A stretch of DNA of 64,000 bases. Origin: Marixanthomonas sp963974425. GTDB lineage: Bacteria > Bacteroidota > Bacteroidia > Flavobacteriales > Flavobacteriaceae. A program made the translations under genes and the position numbers. Location: positions 1 through 64,000 of the forward strand of contig NZ_CAXBCK010000010.1 in assembly GCF_963974425.1 (NCBI RefSeq), written 5' to 3'. Below the pieces are notes generated by a model, which was not told the origin of the DNA, made no database searches, and saw only the letters and a list, made by a program, of their open reading frames with translations. Of this stretch, positions 46,952 through 55,469 are shown one piece after another; the stretch's first letter is position 1, and each line of letters starts with the position of its first letter.

Positions 46952-48874
46952 TTACTTAACTTCTTCGAAGTCTACGTCTTCTACATCACTGCCTTCTTCT
47001 TCTGAAGAACCGCCTGTAGCACCTTGCTCAGCTCCAGCTTCACCGCCTGGGGCAGCTCCACCTTGTTGATCAGCTTGCGCTTTGTACATCTCTTCACTTG
47101 CAGTTTTCCACGCTTCGTTGATTTTATCCAACGCTGGTTGAATGGTTTCAACTTCTTGTGTAGCATGCGCTTTCTTAAGCTCCTCTAAAGCATCTTCGAT
47201 TGGCTTTTTCTTATCGTCAGATAATTTATCACCAAATTCTTTCAGTTGCTTTTCAGTTTGGAAAATCATCGCGTCAGCTTCGTTGATTTTGTCAACTTTT
47301 TCTTTCGCTTTTTGATCAGCATCAGCATTTGCTTCAGCTTCTTGCTTCATCTTTTCGATTTCCTCTTCTGTTAAACCTGAAGAAGCTTCAATTCGAATAT
47401 CTTGCTTCTTACCAGTCGCTTTATCTTCAGCACTTACTTTAATGATACCGTTGGCATCAATATCGAATGTTACTTCAATTTGAGGTGTTCCTCTTGGCGC
47501 AGGTGGAATTCCATCTAAGTGGAAACGTCCTATTGTCTTGTTATCTGATGCCATCGGGCGCTCACCTTGCAATACGTGAATCTCTACACTTGGCTGATTG
47601 TCTGCCGCTGTTGAGAATGTCTGACTTTTCTTAGTTGGTATCGTTGTATTGGCTTCAATAAGTTTTGTATTAACGCTACCCATTGTTTCAATACCTAATG
47701 AAAGTGGTGTAACATCTAATAACAATACATCTTTTACATCACCAGTTAACACACCACCTTGAATAGCTGCTCCAACTGCAACAACCTCATCAGGGTTTAC
47801 TCCTTTACTAGCCGCTTTTCCGAAGAAATTCTTTACAGCTTCTTGTACAGCAGGAATACGTGTTGATCCACCTACTAAAATTATTTCGTCAATATCACTC
47901 TTAGAAAGACCAGCTGCTTTCATAGCTTTCTCACAAGGAGTGATAGTTCTTTTTACTAGATCGTCAATTAATTGCTCGAACTTAGAACGTGTTAACGTTT
48001 TTACTAAGTGTTTTGGTCCACTGCTAGTAGCAGTTACGTAAGGCAAGTTAATTTCAGTTTGTGTAGAAGATGATAATTCAATCTTAGCTTTTTCAGCAGC
48101 TTCTTTCAAACGTTGTAACGCCATAGCGTCTTTACGAAGATCTAAATCTTCTTCCTTTTGAAACTCATCTGCTAACCAGTTAATGATTTTGCTATCAACA
48201 TCGTCACCACCTAAATGTGTATCACCATCGGTAGAAAGTACTTCAAAAACGCCGTCTCCTAATTCAAGGATACTAACATCGTGTGTACCACCACCAAAGT
48301 CAAATACTACAATTTTCTGGTCGCTGTCTTTTTTATCAAGTCCGTATGCTAACGCAGCCGCTGTAGGCTCGTTAATAATACGTTCTACTTTAAGACCAGC
48401 GATTTCACCAGCTTCTTTTGTTGCTTGACGCTGACTATCGTTAAAGTAAGCCGGAACTGTAATTACAGCACGGTCTACATCTTGCCCAAGGTAATCTTCA
48501 GCGGTTTTCTTCATTTTCTGAAGAATCATCGCACTCAGCTCTTGTGGCGTGTACATACGATCATCGATTTTAACACGTGGTGTGTTATTATCGCCTTTTT
48601 CTACATCGTAAGCAGCGTTATCAATTTCTTTTTTTGATTCGGAAAACTTATTCCCCATAAATCTCTTAATGGAAGATATAGTCTTCTTAGGGTTTGTAAC
48701 AGCCTGACGCTTTGCAGGGTCACCAACCTTAATTTCGCCACCTTCCACAAAGGCGATTACTGAGGGAGTAGTTCGTTTTCCTTCGGCGTTAGGTATTACC
48801 GTTGGCTCGCTACCTTCCATTACAGCAACGCAGGAGTTGGTTGTACCTAAGTCGATTCCAATTATTTTACTCAT
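46952..48874 (-). CDS. dnaK: Chaperone DnaK (Hsp70)
   Basis: 640 residues. The ATPase domain shows IGIDLGTTNSCVAVMEG, VPAYFNDSQRQATKEAG, IINEPTAAALAYG, VFDFGGGTHDVSIL and ILVGGSTRIPAVQE. The substrate domain and helical lid follow, with an acidic tail that carries a Gly/Ala stretch and ends in EEVK. It folds unfolded proteins together with DnaJ and GrpE, which are not in the window. Upstream lies an inverted repeat that may control heat-shock expression. Confidence 0.98.
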   Translation of the reverse strand: MSKIIGIDLGTTNSCVAVMEGSEPTVIPNAEGKRTTPSVIAFVEGGEIKVGDPAKRQAVTNPKKTISSIKRFMGNKFSESKKEIDNAAYDVEKGDNNTPRVKIDDRMYTPQELSAMILQKMKKTAEDYLGQDVDRAVITVPAYFNDSQRQATKEAGEIAGLKVERIINEPTAAALAYGLDKKDSDQKIVVFDFGGGTHDVSILELGDGVFEVLSTDGDTHLGGDDVDSKIINWLADEFQKEEDLDLRKDAMALQRLKEAAEKAKIELSSSTQTEINLPYVTATSSGPKHLVKTLTRSKFEQLIDDLVKRTITPCEKAMKAAGLSKSDIDEIILVGGSTRIPAVQEAVKNFFGKAASKGVNPDEVVAVGAAIQGGVLTGDVKDVLLLDVTPLSLGIETMGSVNTKLIEANTTIPTKKSQTFSTAADNQPSVEIHVLQGERPMASDNKTIGRFHLDGIPPAPRGTPQIEVTFDIDANGIIKVSAEDKATGKKQDIRIEASSGLTEEEIEKMKQEAEANADADQKAKEKVDKINEADAMIFQTEKQLKEFGDKLSDDKKKPIEDALEELKKAHATQEVETIQPALDKINEAWKTASEEMYKAQADQQGGAAPGGEAGAEQGATGGSSEEEGSDVEDVDFEEVK

Positions 48875-48952
48875 AGTGTTATAGTTATTGTTTTACTAAT
48901 TCAAATTTTTAATTCGCTATGTATAAGTCAATGATTATGCCATCAGAAACTT

Positions 48953-48969
48953 TATGACAGGGTGTCATA
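48953..48969. promoter_or_regulatory. Inverted repeat upstream of dnaK, candidate stress operator
   Basis: TATGACA-GGG-TGTCATA, perfect 7-bp arms, 79 bases before the dnaK start. It could be a regulator site or sit inside the promoter region; no known CIRCE sequence is present. Confidence 0.4.
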
Positions 48970-49011
48970 TTTTCTAATAAATTGACAGTTTTAGTAGGTC
49001 TTTTTATGGCA

Positions 49012-49051
49012 AGCCCCTACCCTTTGGCTTCGCCCAGGGTACGGTCGGGCT
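49012..49051. repeat. GC-rich imperfect hairpin, possible dispersed repeat
   Basis: Nested arms AGCCC/GGGCT, TACCCT/AGGGTA and GGC/GCC around a TTC loop, in an otherwise AT-rich gap. The composition and form suggest a REP-like element, or decay of a mobile element; only a genome-wide search would show copies. Confidence 0.4.
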
Positions 49052-49122
49052 TTCGTGGGTACACGGTACCATTACACTATCCCTCTTGCAAATGTATATC
49101 TGTTTAAGACAATTTATTCCTT

Positions 49123-49130
49123 TACTTTTG
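49123..49130 (+). promoter_or_regulatory. -7 box of the CPBP protease gene
   Basis: TACTTTTG, 17 bases before ATG 49148. It lies inside a longer open frame from GTG 49055 and so argues for the shorter start. Confidence 0.5.
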
Positions 49131-49147
49131 CTGCTTCCTTTAAAAAT

Positions 49148-49846
49148 ATGATTGCAACAAAAACATATACCGTAAAAGAAGGTGCAAAACTATTAGTTAA
49201 AAGCTACTTGCTAGTTTGGGCGTTTTATTTTTCGTTTTTTATAATTTTGGGTCTATTGTCAAAATGGTTTCCTGAGCTTATAAACAACGAATACAAGCAG
49301 GAACGTCTACTAGAAATGCTCAATAACCAACCCATACAACTGCTTATTTCCGCAGTAATCATTGCGCCCATTTTTGAAGAAATCATGTTCCGCTCTCTTA
49401 TAAAGCCCAGCTATGAAGACTTGTTGCTATTTATAAGTGGTTGGCTCAGCTTTCTTTTTATGGGTTTTTCGGAAGGACTAACAGATTGGTATATCCGGCT
49501 GTTAATAATGTTCGCAGTTTTTATTGGCACCTATTATCTGTTGCAATTTCTTGTACCTAAAAAAGCGCTTGTAGGTATTCAAAATTTTCTTGGCAAGTAC
49601 GTATTAGTAGTTTTGGTTATTACTTCTGTAATCTTCGGAATGGCACATATTTATAACTATGTAGAGTCTTTTCTCATTAATGCAGCATTATTTGCTATGA
49701 TTGTTCCACGAATTGTTCTTGGTGGGATTGCCGGTTGGCTAAAAATTAAAACAGGCGTGCTAATTTGGCCTATTTTACTTCACTTTCTTAATAATGCGTT
49801 TGCAATCGGAATTATGCTATTGTTTACATATGTGATTTCTAACTAA
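49148..49846 (+). CDS. CPBP-family intramembrane metalloprotease
   Basis: 232 residues from ATG 49148, a strongly hydrophobic protein with about six to seven helices. The family motifs are present: FEEIMFR (EExxxR), FGMAHIYN and HFLNNAF. It would cleave membrane proteins or prenylated peptides; a substrate cannot be named. It diverges from dnaK across a 273-base gap that holds the inverted repeat and the GC-rich hairpin. Confidence 0.85.
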   Translation: MIATKTYTVKEGAKLLVKSYLLVWAFYFSFFIILGLLSKWFPELINNEYKQERLLEMLNNQPIQLLISAVIIAPIFEEIMFRSLIKPSYEDLLLFISGWLSFLFMGFSEGLTDWYIRLLIMFAVFIGTYYLLQFLVPKKALVGIQNFLGKYVLVVLVITSVIFGMAHIYNYVESFLINAALFAMIVPRIVLGGIAGWLKIKTGVLIWPILLHFLNNAFAIGIMLLFTYVISN

Positions 49847-49928
49847 CCATTCCTGTTTAGGGTTTAACACAGCTTTAAAATAATAACACGTTTACTCTTT
49901 GTATCTTCAAGTCTCAAAAAAAAGAACT

Positions 49929-50933
49929 ATGAAAGCAGTACAAGTACAAGAAGCAGGAGGTGATTTTAAAATAGTAGAACTCGATAAACCTTCCCCAAAA
50001 GAAAATGAAGTCTTACTAAAAGTAGAAGCCTGCGGAATTTGCCACAGTGATAATTTTGTAAAAGCAGGCGGATTCCCCGGTTTAGAATATCCACGTGTTC
50101 CCGGTCACGAAGTAGTGGGAATTGTTGAAAGTGTTGGCAGTAACGTCTCCAACTGGGAAAAAGGGCAACGCGTTGGTGTAGGCTGGCACGGAGGTCACTG
50201 TTTTAATTGCGAACCTTGCCGTCGTGGTATGTTTATTAACTGTGAAAATGCTCAAGTTTGTGGAATCTCTTATGATGGTGGCTATGCCGAATATATGACT
50301 GCGCCTCAAGAAGCGGTTGCTAGCATTCCTGAAGAGCTTTCCAGTGAAGAAGCCGCCCCTTTATTATGCGCCGGAATTACCGTATACAACGCCATGCGAA
50401 ATAGTAATGTAAAAGCCGGAGATGTGGTAGCTGTTCAAGGTATTGGTGGTTTAGGGCACTTAGCCGTTCAATATGCCAATAAAATGGGGATGAAAACCGT
50501 AGCTCTTTCCACGAGTGATGATAAAAAGAAGTTAGCAAAAGACTTAGGAGCACATCACTACATTAATATCAAGGAACAAAATGCTGTTGAGGAATTGCAA
50601 AAATTAGGCGGCGCAAAGTTAATTGTTGCTACTGCACCACACGCTGATGCAATCTCGTCTGTTATTGATGGATTGGGTATTGACGGACAATTAATCTGTA
50701 TAGGTGCTACACCTGATGCTGTAGAAGTATCACCTATGCAACTATTGATGGCTCGCAAATCGGTTACCGGATGGCCAAGTGGTACCGCAATTGAAAGTGA
50801 AGATACGCTTAACTTTAGCGCTTTGACTGACACTAAACCAATGATTGAAACATACAAGTTAGACGATGTTGCCGAAGCATTTGAAAAAATGATGAACAAC
50901 GAAGCTCGTTTTAGAGTCGTTTTAACTCCGTAG
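49929..50933 (+). CDS. Zinc-dependent alcohol dehydrogenase
   Basis: 334 residues from ATG 49929 (an upstream ATG at 49899 adds only ten residues). Catalytic zinc ligands are in CGICHSD and GHEVVG; the structural zinc site is in HCFNCEPCRRGMFINC. The NAD(P) site is GIGGLGHLAVQYA. It belongs to the AdhP-like group of medium-chain dehydrogenases; the alcohol substrate is open. It is followed by a hairpin and then an SDR gene in the same direction. Confidence 0.92.
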   Translation: MKAVQVQEAGGDFKIVELDKPSPKENEVLLKVEACGICHSDNFVKAGGFPGLEYPRVPGHEVVGIVESVGSNVSNWEKGQRVGVGWHGGHCFNCEPCRRGMFINCENAQVCGISYDGGYAEYMTAPQEAVASIPEELSSEEAAPLLCAGITVYNAMRNSNVKAGDVVAVQGIGGLGHLAVQYANKMGMKTVALSTSDDKKKLAKDLGAHHYINIKEQNAVEELQKLGGAKLIVATAPHADAISSVIDGLGIDGQLICIGATPDAVEVSPMQLLMARKSVTGWPSGTAIESEDTLNFSALTDTKPMIETYKLDDVAEAFEKMMNNEARFRVVLTP

Positions 50934-50951
50934 AGAATAAAGACACAACAC

Positions 50952-50993
50952 ACCTTCCGTTACTTTCGATATGAATGCAGCGGAAGGTTTTTT
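50952..50993 (+). terminator. Probable intrinsic terminator after the alcohol dehydrogenase gene
   Basis: Stem ACCTTCCG/CGGAAGGT with a long 21-base loop, followed by six T. The long loop makes it weaker than the other terminators in the window. Confidence 0.55.
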
Positions 50994-51010
50994 AATTTTA
51001 AAATATAATT

Positions 51011-51769
51011 ATGTGGAATTTAAAAGGTAAAAAAACGGTTATAACTGGAGGCACCAAAGGAATTGGTAAAGCAACGGTTTTAGAGTTTCTTTCACTCGGT
51101 GCCGATGTGATTTTTACAGCACGGAGTGAAAAAGATGTAAAAGCTTTTGAAGGCGAGCTACAAAAAGAGAATCATGCCGCTTTTGGAGTCGTTAGTGATG
51201 TTTCAGAAAATGACGGCATTGAAGCAATTGTTTCCGAAGTACGAAAACGTTGGGATACTTTGGACATTCTTGTAAACAATGCAGGAATCAATATTCGAAA
51301 AAAAGCATTGGATTATTCAGAAGAAGAAATCTCAAAAGTTATTGCCATTAATATGACGGCACCTTTTGAGTTGAGCAGAAAACTGCATCCGTTTCTTCAA
51401 AAACCCGGTAAGGCAACCATTGTCAACGTTGCGTCTGTTTCTGGAGTGTTAGATACGAATACGGGATCTCCCTACGGCATGTCGAAAGCCGGGTTGGTGA
51501 TGCAAACTAAAAACCTTGCTGCTGAATGGGCTAAAGATGGAATCCGCGTCAACGCCATGTCGCCTTGGTTTACTCAAACCCCGCTTACGGAAGGACTTCT
51601 TAAAATTAAGGAGCGTATTGAACCCGTTTTAAAACACACACCACTAGGTCGTGTTGCACAAGCTGAAGAAATGGCAAATGTGATTGCTTTTTTAGCGATG
51701 GATAAATCATCGTACATTACTGGACAAAATATTTCAGTTGATGGAGGGATTGGTATTACGGCTATTTAG
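51011..51769 (+). CDS. Short-chain dehydrogenase/reductase
   Basis: 252 residues. Motifs: TGGTKGIGKA (cofactor loop), NNAGIN, and the catalytic set with Ser in VASVSG and YGMSK. The tropinone-reductase-like subgroup is suggested by the overall pattern (KKTVITGGTKGIG at the start, NISVDGGIGI at the end). Substrate unknown. It overlaps the 3' end of umuC on the other strand by eight bases. Confidence 0.88.
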   Translation: MWNLKGKKTVITGGTKGIGKATVLEFLSLGADVIFTARSEKDVKAFEGELQKENHAAFGVVSDVSENDGIEAIVSEVRKRWDTLDILVNNAGINIRKKALDYSEEEISKVIAINMTAPFELSRKLHPFLQKPGKATIVNVASVSGVLDTNTGSPYGMSKAGLVMQTKNLAAEWAKDGIRVNAMSPWFTQTPLTEGLLKIKERIEPVLKHTPLGRVAQAEEMANVIAFLAMDKSSYITGQNISVDGGIGITAI

Positions 51770-53033
51770 CTTCAATTTTCAGCAATTCTTCCCACTGTGT
51801 AGTATATCGCGGACTTCGTTCTTTTTTAATGAGTTCCCATTCGTTCATACGTGTTCCGGTCATCGCTGAAGCTACGGTAGACTTTCCATACTTATTGTTC
51901 AGCTTATCGAACGTTTGAATAAGCTTATGGTTATTTAATTTAGATGGCTGATGAAACAAATTACCTTGCACATATTCCTGCGGAATGATTCCGCTTAAAT
52001 TCACTCCTACTTTTTTATAGCGATAGCCTGGTTTGTATATTTCATGTAATGCTTTTCGCGCTTCAGAAATCAACTGAAACGTATTATTGGTAGGAATTGG
52101 CATCGTTGCCGTTATACTATTAGAATATTGCTTATCAACATTGCTATGGTAATTGGTATGTACAAACACCTGTACATAGGTGGCACAGGAATTTTGAGCA
52201 CGTAGCACTTCGCTCACTTCACTTATATAATACGCGCAGGCTTCCTCGATACGCTCCAAGTCTTCCAGTTTTTTTCCGAATGATTTAGCAGTGCCGATTC
52301 CTTTTTTGGGTTTAGGCACTTCTGTAAACTCTATGCACGGTTCACCTTGTAATTCTCTCCATAATCGCTCACCCACCACGGTCATTTCTTTGCGAACCCA
52401 AGCGAGTGGCTTTTGGGTAAATTCATAGGCCGTAAATACCCCTATATTCTTCAATCGCTCTACGTGTTTTCTCCCCAACCCCCAAACGTCTTTTGTTTTT
52501 GCCCACTGCAAGGCTTTAATCCGTTTTTCTTCAGAATCAATTATACATACGTGATCATAGCCTTCTATCTTCTTTGCCATTTTATTAGCTAACTTTGCTA
52601 ATACCTTGGTGGGCGCTATCCCCACTCCTACCGGCAAACCGGTTAATTGTTTAATGGTATCTTTTATTTCATGTCCATAGTTTTCAAGGTTTAAGTAATC
52701 CATCCCGCTTACTTCTACGAAAGATTCATCAATACTGTACACCTCAACCATAGGTGAAAAGGTTTTTAATATATTCATAACCCGTTGCGACATTTCGCCA
52801 TACAAAGTGTAATTGGAAGAGAAGAACGTTACTCGGTTTTTTATCAATTGATCTTTTATTTTGAAGACCGGCTCAAACATTGGGATGTCGGTTATCGCTT
52901 TTGCTTCCTTATTTGCTGCAATTATACAACCGTCATTATTACTTAATACCACTACTGGTTTCCCCCACAAATCTGGACGGAATACTTGTTCGCACGACGC
53001 GTAAAAACTATTGCAGTCGACCATAGCTATCAT
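51762..53033 (-). CDS. umuC: Y-family DNA polymerase V catalytic subunit
   Basis: 423 residues, the same length as E. coli UmuC. The polymerase shows MVDCNSFYASCEQVF (first metal Asp), YSIDESFVEV (catalytic Asp-Glu) and the C-terminal little-finger region followed by YKKVGVNLSGI. It performs error-prone synthesis past lesions. Its start overlaps the stop of umuD by four bases, so both are expressed together under the operator-like repeat upstream of umuD. Confidence 0.95.
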   Translation of the reverse strand: MIAMVDCNSFYASCEQVFRPDLWGKPVVVLSNNDGCIIAANKEAKAITDIPMFEPVFKIKDQLIKNRVTFFSSNYTLYGEMSQRVMNILKTFSPMVEVYSIDESFVEVSGMDYLNLENYGHEIKDTIKQLTGLPVGVGIAPTKVLAKLANKMAKKIEGYDHVCIIDSEEKRIKALQWAKTKDVWGLGRKHVERLKNIGVFTAYEFTQKPLAWVRKEMTVVGERLWRELQGEPCIEFTEVPKPKKGIGTAKSFGKKLEDLERIEEACAYYISEVSEVLRAQNSCATYVQVFVHTNYHSNVDKQYSNSITATMPIPTNNTFQLISEARKALHEIYKPGYRYKKVGVNLSGIIPQEYVQGNLFHQPSKLNNHKLIQTFDKLNNKYGKSTVASAMTGTRMNEWELIKKERSPRYTTQWEELLKIEAK

Positions 53034-53398
53034 AGCGCATTATGAATTATGTATGTAACAACACCCCACAAGGTATATTCTTCTTCTGAAGGTTTTTCTG
53101 AAATACGAACCAATAAAAACTCACCATTTATAACCACCAAAGCGAGCCTATTGGGGGTTGCCTTAAGAGAACGGTCTACAATTAGTACATCGTTATGATG
53201 TATTTTGAATGCCGTATACCCATCACCATCAACCCGGATAAAAAAAGTAGCATCCTGATTGTGCATCAATTCTTTGTGCAAATCGATAGGTGCTTCTAAA
53301 TAATGTGTAGCCGCGCTAGGAAAGCCTGTTTGTTTAGAGACTTCAGGCGCATGGCGGTTTTTCACTTTCTGTAATTTTCCAGAGGTTGTAATTTCCAT
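53030..53398 (-). CDS. umuD: UmuD homologue lacking the Ser-Lys catalytic dyad
   Basis: 122 residues from ATG 53398. An upstream frame to 53446 reads through the promoter and is rejected. It aligns without gaps to E. coli UmuD from QTGFPSAATHYLE onward: Thr24-Gly25 sits at the cleavage site, but residue 60 is Gly (VDGDGY instead of GDSM) and residue 97 is Val (GEFLLVR instead of GEFTVKK). A strand after the Lys position is also shortened. It should therefore not self-cleave, and may act as a structural partner of UmuC. A -7 box, TAATTTTG, lies five bases before the start. Confidence 0.85.
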   Translation of the reverse strand: MEITTSGKLQKVKNRHAPEVSKQTGFPSAATHYLEAPIDLHKELMHNQDATFFIRVDGDGYTAFKIHHNDVLIVDRSLKATPNRLALVVINGEFLLVRISEKPSEEEYTLWGVVTYIIHNAL

Positions 53399-53403
53399 AG
53401 AAA

Positions 53404-53411
53404 CAAAATTA
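53404..53411 (-). promoter_or_regulatory. -7 box of umuDC, likely leaderless
   Basis: Minus-strand TAATTTTG, five bases before ATG 53398 and directly abutting the inverted repeat at 53412-53444. Confidence 0.6.
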
Positions 53412-53444
53412 GGAAATAATCCATTTAAAAATAGGATTATTTCC
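53412..53444. promoter_or_regulatory. Perfect inverted repeat over the umuDC promoter, candidate operator
   Basis: GGAAATAATCC, 11 bases, GGATTATTTCC: perfect 11-bp arms. It fills the space between the -7 box and the expected -33 position of umuDC, where a bound repressor would block RNA polymerase. No canonical LexA box is seen. Confidence 0.65.
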
Positions 53445-53503
53445 ATATACTTTTCAACAAAAATCTATAAAAGAAAATTTACATTTGTGTTATATTATAG
53501 CCT

Positions 53504-54928
53504 ATGGAAAGTATAAGTGTTTTTGATATGTTAAAGATTGGTGTGGGACCTTCAAGTTCGCACACTTTAGGGCCTTGGCGTGCTGCAGAACGTTGGGTCG
53601 ATGAATTGATTGAGAAAGGTCATTTTAATCAAGTAGAAAAAGTGCAGGTGAATTTATACGGTTCGCTATCTCTTACTGGAAAAGGCCATGCTACCGATGT
53701 TGCTACAATGCTTGGTTTATGTGGTTTTGACCCGGTAACTTTTCCTATTGAAAAAATTGACGAGACCATCGATTTTATCACATCAAACCATAAACTTAGG
53801 TTGAATGATGAAAAAGAGATTGATTTCAATCCAAAAGAACATATTAAATTCAACAGAAAATTTTTAGATTTTCATCCTAACGGAATTACATTTCATGCAT
53901 ATTTAACTAACGGTTCTAAAAAAACAGCTACCTTCTACTCTATTGGTGGTGGTTTTGTAATTAAGAAAGAACGGAAGAACAAAAAAATGAAGGAGCAGAA
54001 ATTTGCACAATTTCCGTTTCCTGTCCATAGCGGTGTTGAGTTGCTATCTAATTGTAAAGCCGAAGGGAAATCCATTAGCGAAATTGTTCTGGAAAATGAA
54101 AAATCGCTTCGTTCAGAAGAAGAAATAAACGAGGGTCTACAAAAAATATGGAATGTTATGCTAGATTCTATGTATGTAGGCTGCCATACAGAAGGAAAAT
54201 TACCAGGCGGACTTAATGTAAAACGACGTGCTTTTGACATGCATAAGAACTTAATAGGCGATGCCCCATATAATGATGCTCAAGAATGGATTGAAGCCAT
54301 TAGAAGTACAGAAGTAAAGTTTAGACAAATATTGAAATGGGTATCCTGTTTTGCACTTTCGGTTAACGAAGTAAATGCTTCGTTAGGAAGAGTGGTTACC
54401 GCACCTACAAACGGAAGTGCCGGTGTTATTCCAGCTGTAATTATGTATTATATGGTTATTGAAAACCATAAAGCTGATTTTAAAGATATTCGCAAGTTTA
54501 TGTTAGTTGCGGGTGAAATTGGCAGCCTGTTTAAAAAGGGAGCTACCATTTCAGCTGCTATGGGCGGTTGCCAAGCAGAGATTGGCGTTTCTTCTTCAAT
54601 GGCAGCTGGTGCCTTGACCGAATTAATGGGCGGAACTCCAGAACAATGTTTAATGGCTGCTGAAATAGCTATGGAACATCATCTCGGATTAACCTGTGAT
54701 CCTATTGCCGGTTTGGTGCAAATACCATGTATTGAACGAAACGCTATGGGAGCTATAAAAGCCATTAACGCTTGCGAGATGGCGCTTGATAGTGATCCAC
54801 TTTCTGCAAAAGTCCCATTAGACAAGGTTATTGAAACGATGTGGGAAACTGCTAAAGATATGAGCAATAAATACAAAGAAACCAGCGAAGGTGGCTTAGC
54901 GGTACGTGTAAATATGAGCGATTGTTAA
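53504..54928 (+). CDS. sdaA: L-serine ammonia-lyase, iron-sulfur type
   Basis: 474 residues, single-chain form with the beta part (VFDMLKIGVGPSSSHTLGPWRAA) before the alpha part. It converts L-serine to pyruvate and ammonia. The 4Fe-4S ligand cysteines are probably those in VGCHTEGKLPGG, LTCDPIAG and IPCIERNAMG; APTNGSAGVIPAV is the substrate region. A TACATTTG box lies 16 bases before ATG 53504. It diverges from umuDC. Confidence 0.94.
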   Translation: MESISVFDMLKIGVGPSSSHTLGPWRAAERWVDELIEKGHFNQVEKVQVNLYGSLSLTGKGHATDVATMLGLCGFDPVTFPIEKIDETIDFITSNHKLRLNDEKEIDFNPKEHIKFNRKFLDFHPNGITFHAYLTNGSKKTATFYSIGGGFVIKKERKNKKMKEQKFAQFPFPVHSGVELLSNCKAEGKSISEIVLENEKSLRSEEEINEGLQKIWNVMLDSMYVGCHTEGKLPGGLNVKRRAFDMHKNLIGDAPYNDAQEWIEAIRSTEVKFRQILKWVSCFALSVNEVNASLGRVVTAPTNGSAGVIPAVIMYYMVIENHKADFKDIRKFMLVAGEIGSLFKKGATISAAMGGCQAEIGVSSSMAAGALTELMGGTPEQCLMAAEIAMEHHLGLTCDPIAGLVQIPCIERNAMGAIKAINACEMALDSDPLSAKVPLDKVIETMWETAKDMSNKYKETSEGGLAVRVNMSDC

Positions 54929-54935
54929 CGCTACA

Positions 54936-55397
54936 TTAATTATCGCAACTACCTATTCGCCTAGAGTCTAAAACTAAAATAATTTTCCAACCTTCATCGG
55001 TATAGGTTAATGTAAACGAATTTGCCCCACAATGGCTAAACGCATCATTTAAGTAAAACTCATACGGTGTCCAAACATGAGCCAAGTTACCATCAGACTG
55101 TACTTGGTAATCTAGTAACCGTTCTTCCCATTTTTGGTCTTCAGGTCTTGCTGCCACAGCTTTTAAAAAATCTTCAATTCGCAAATAACGCACCTTGTTT
55201 TCCCCATCTTTAGATAGATAAAACGTACGCAATTGTAAATGAGGTGAAGTGACACTTTTCATCCTAACGGTATCGCGCTCGTGAAATCCTCTAAAAAATT
55301 CACCTATAATTATTTTTGCATTGTTTTCTGAAAGTTCGTTTTGAGCAAAAACTGAAGTCAGAGTAAATAAAAACAACAGATAAAGTACAGTTTTCAT
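54936..55397 (-). CDS. Secreted NTF2/SnoaL-like protein
   Basis: 153 residues with a signal peptide (MKTVLYLLFLFTLTSVFAQ). The mature part has the alpha+beta cone pattern of the NTF2 fold: FFRGFHERDTVRMKSVTSPHLQLRTFY and YEFYLNDAFSHCGANSFTLTYTDEGWKIILVLD. Such proteins in Bacteroidota are usually annotated as nuclear transport factor 2 family, without a known reaction. It converges on sdaA with a 7-base gap. Confidence 0.72.
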   Translation of the reverse strand: MKTVLYLLFLFTLTSVFAQNELSENNAKIIIGEFFRGFHERDTVRMKSVTSPHLQLRTFYLSKDGENKVRYLRIEDFLKAVAARPEDQKWEERLLDYQVQSDGNLAHVWTPYEFYLNDAFSHCGANSFTLTYTDEGWKIILVLDSRRIGSCDN

Positions 55398-55469
55398 ATT
55401 AAGAAATTTATTTGGTTCCTTTCAAAATTAGTATTTTTATACTCTAATTGATAGAATAAGAAAAAAAAT

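Noticed and set aside
49055..49147. Extended start (GTG 49055) for the CPBP protease
   Set aside because: It would run through the GC-rich hairpin end and the -7 box at 49123-49130; the ATG at 49148 fits the family better.
53399..53446. Longer UmuD start at 53446
   Set aside because: It would cover the inverted repeat and -7 box, and the numbering from ATG 53398 matches E. coli UmuD exactly.
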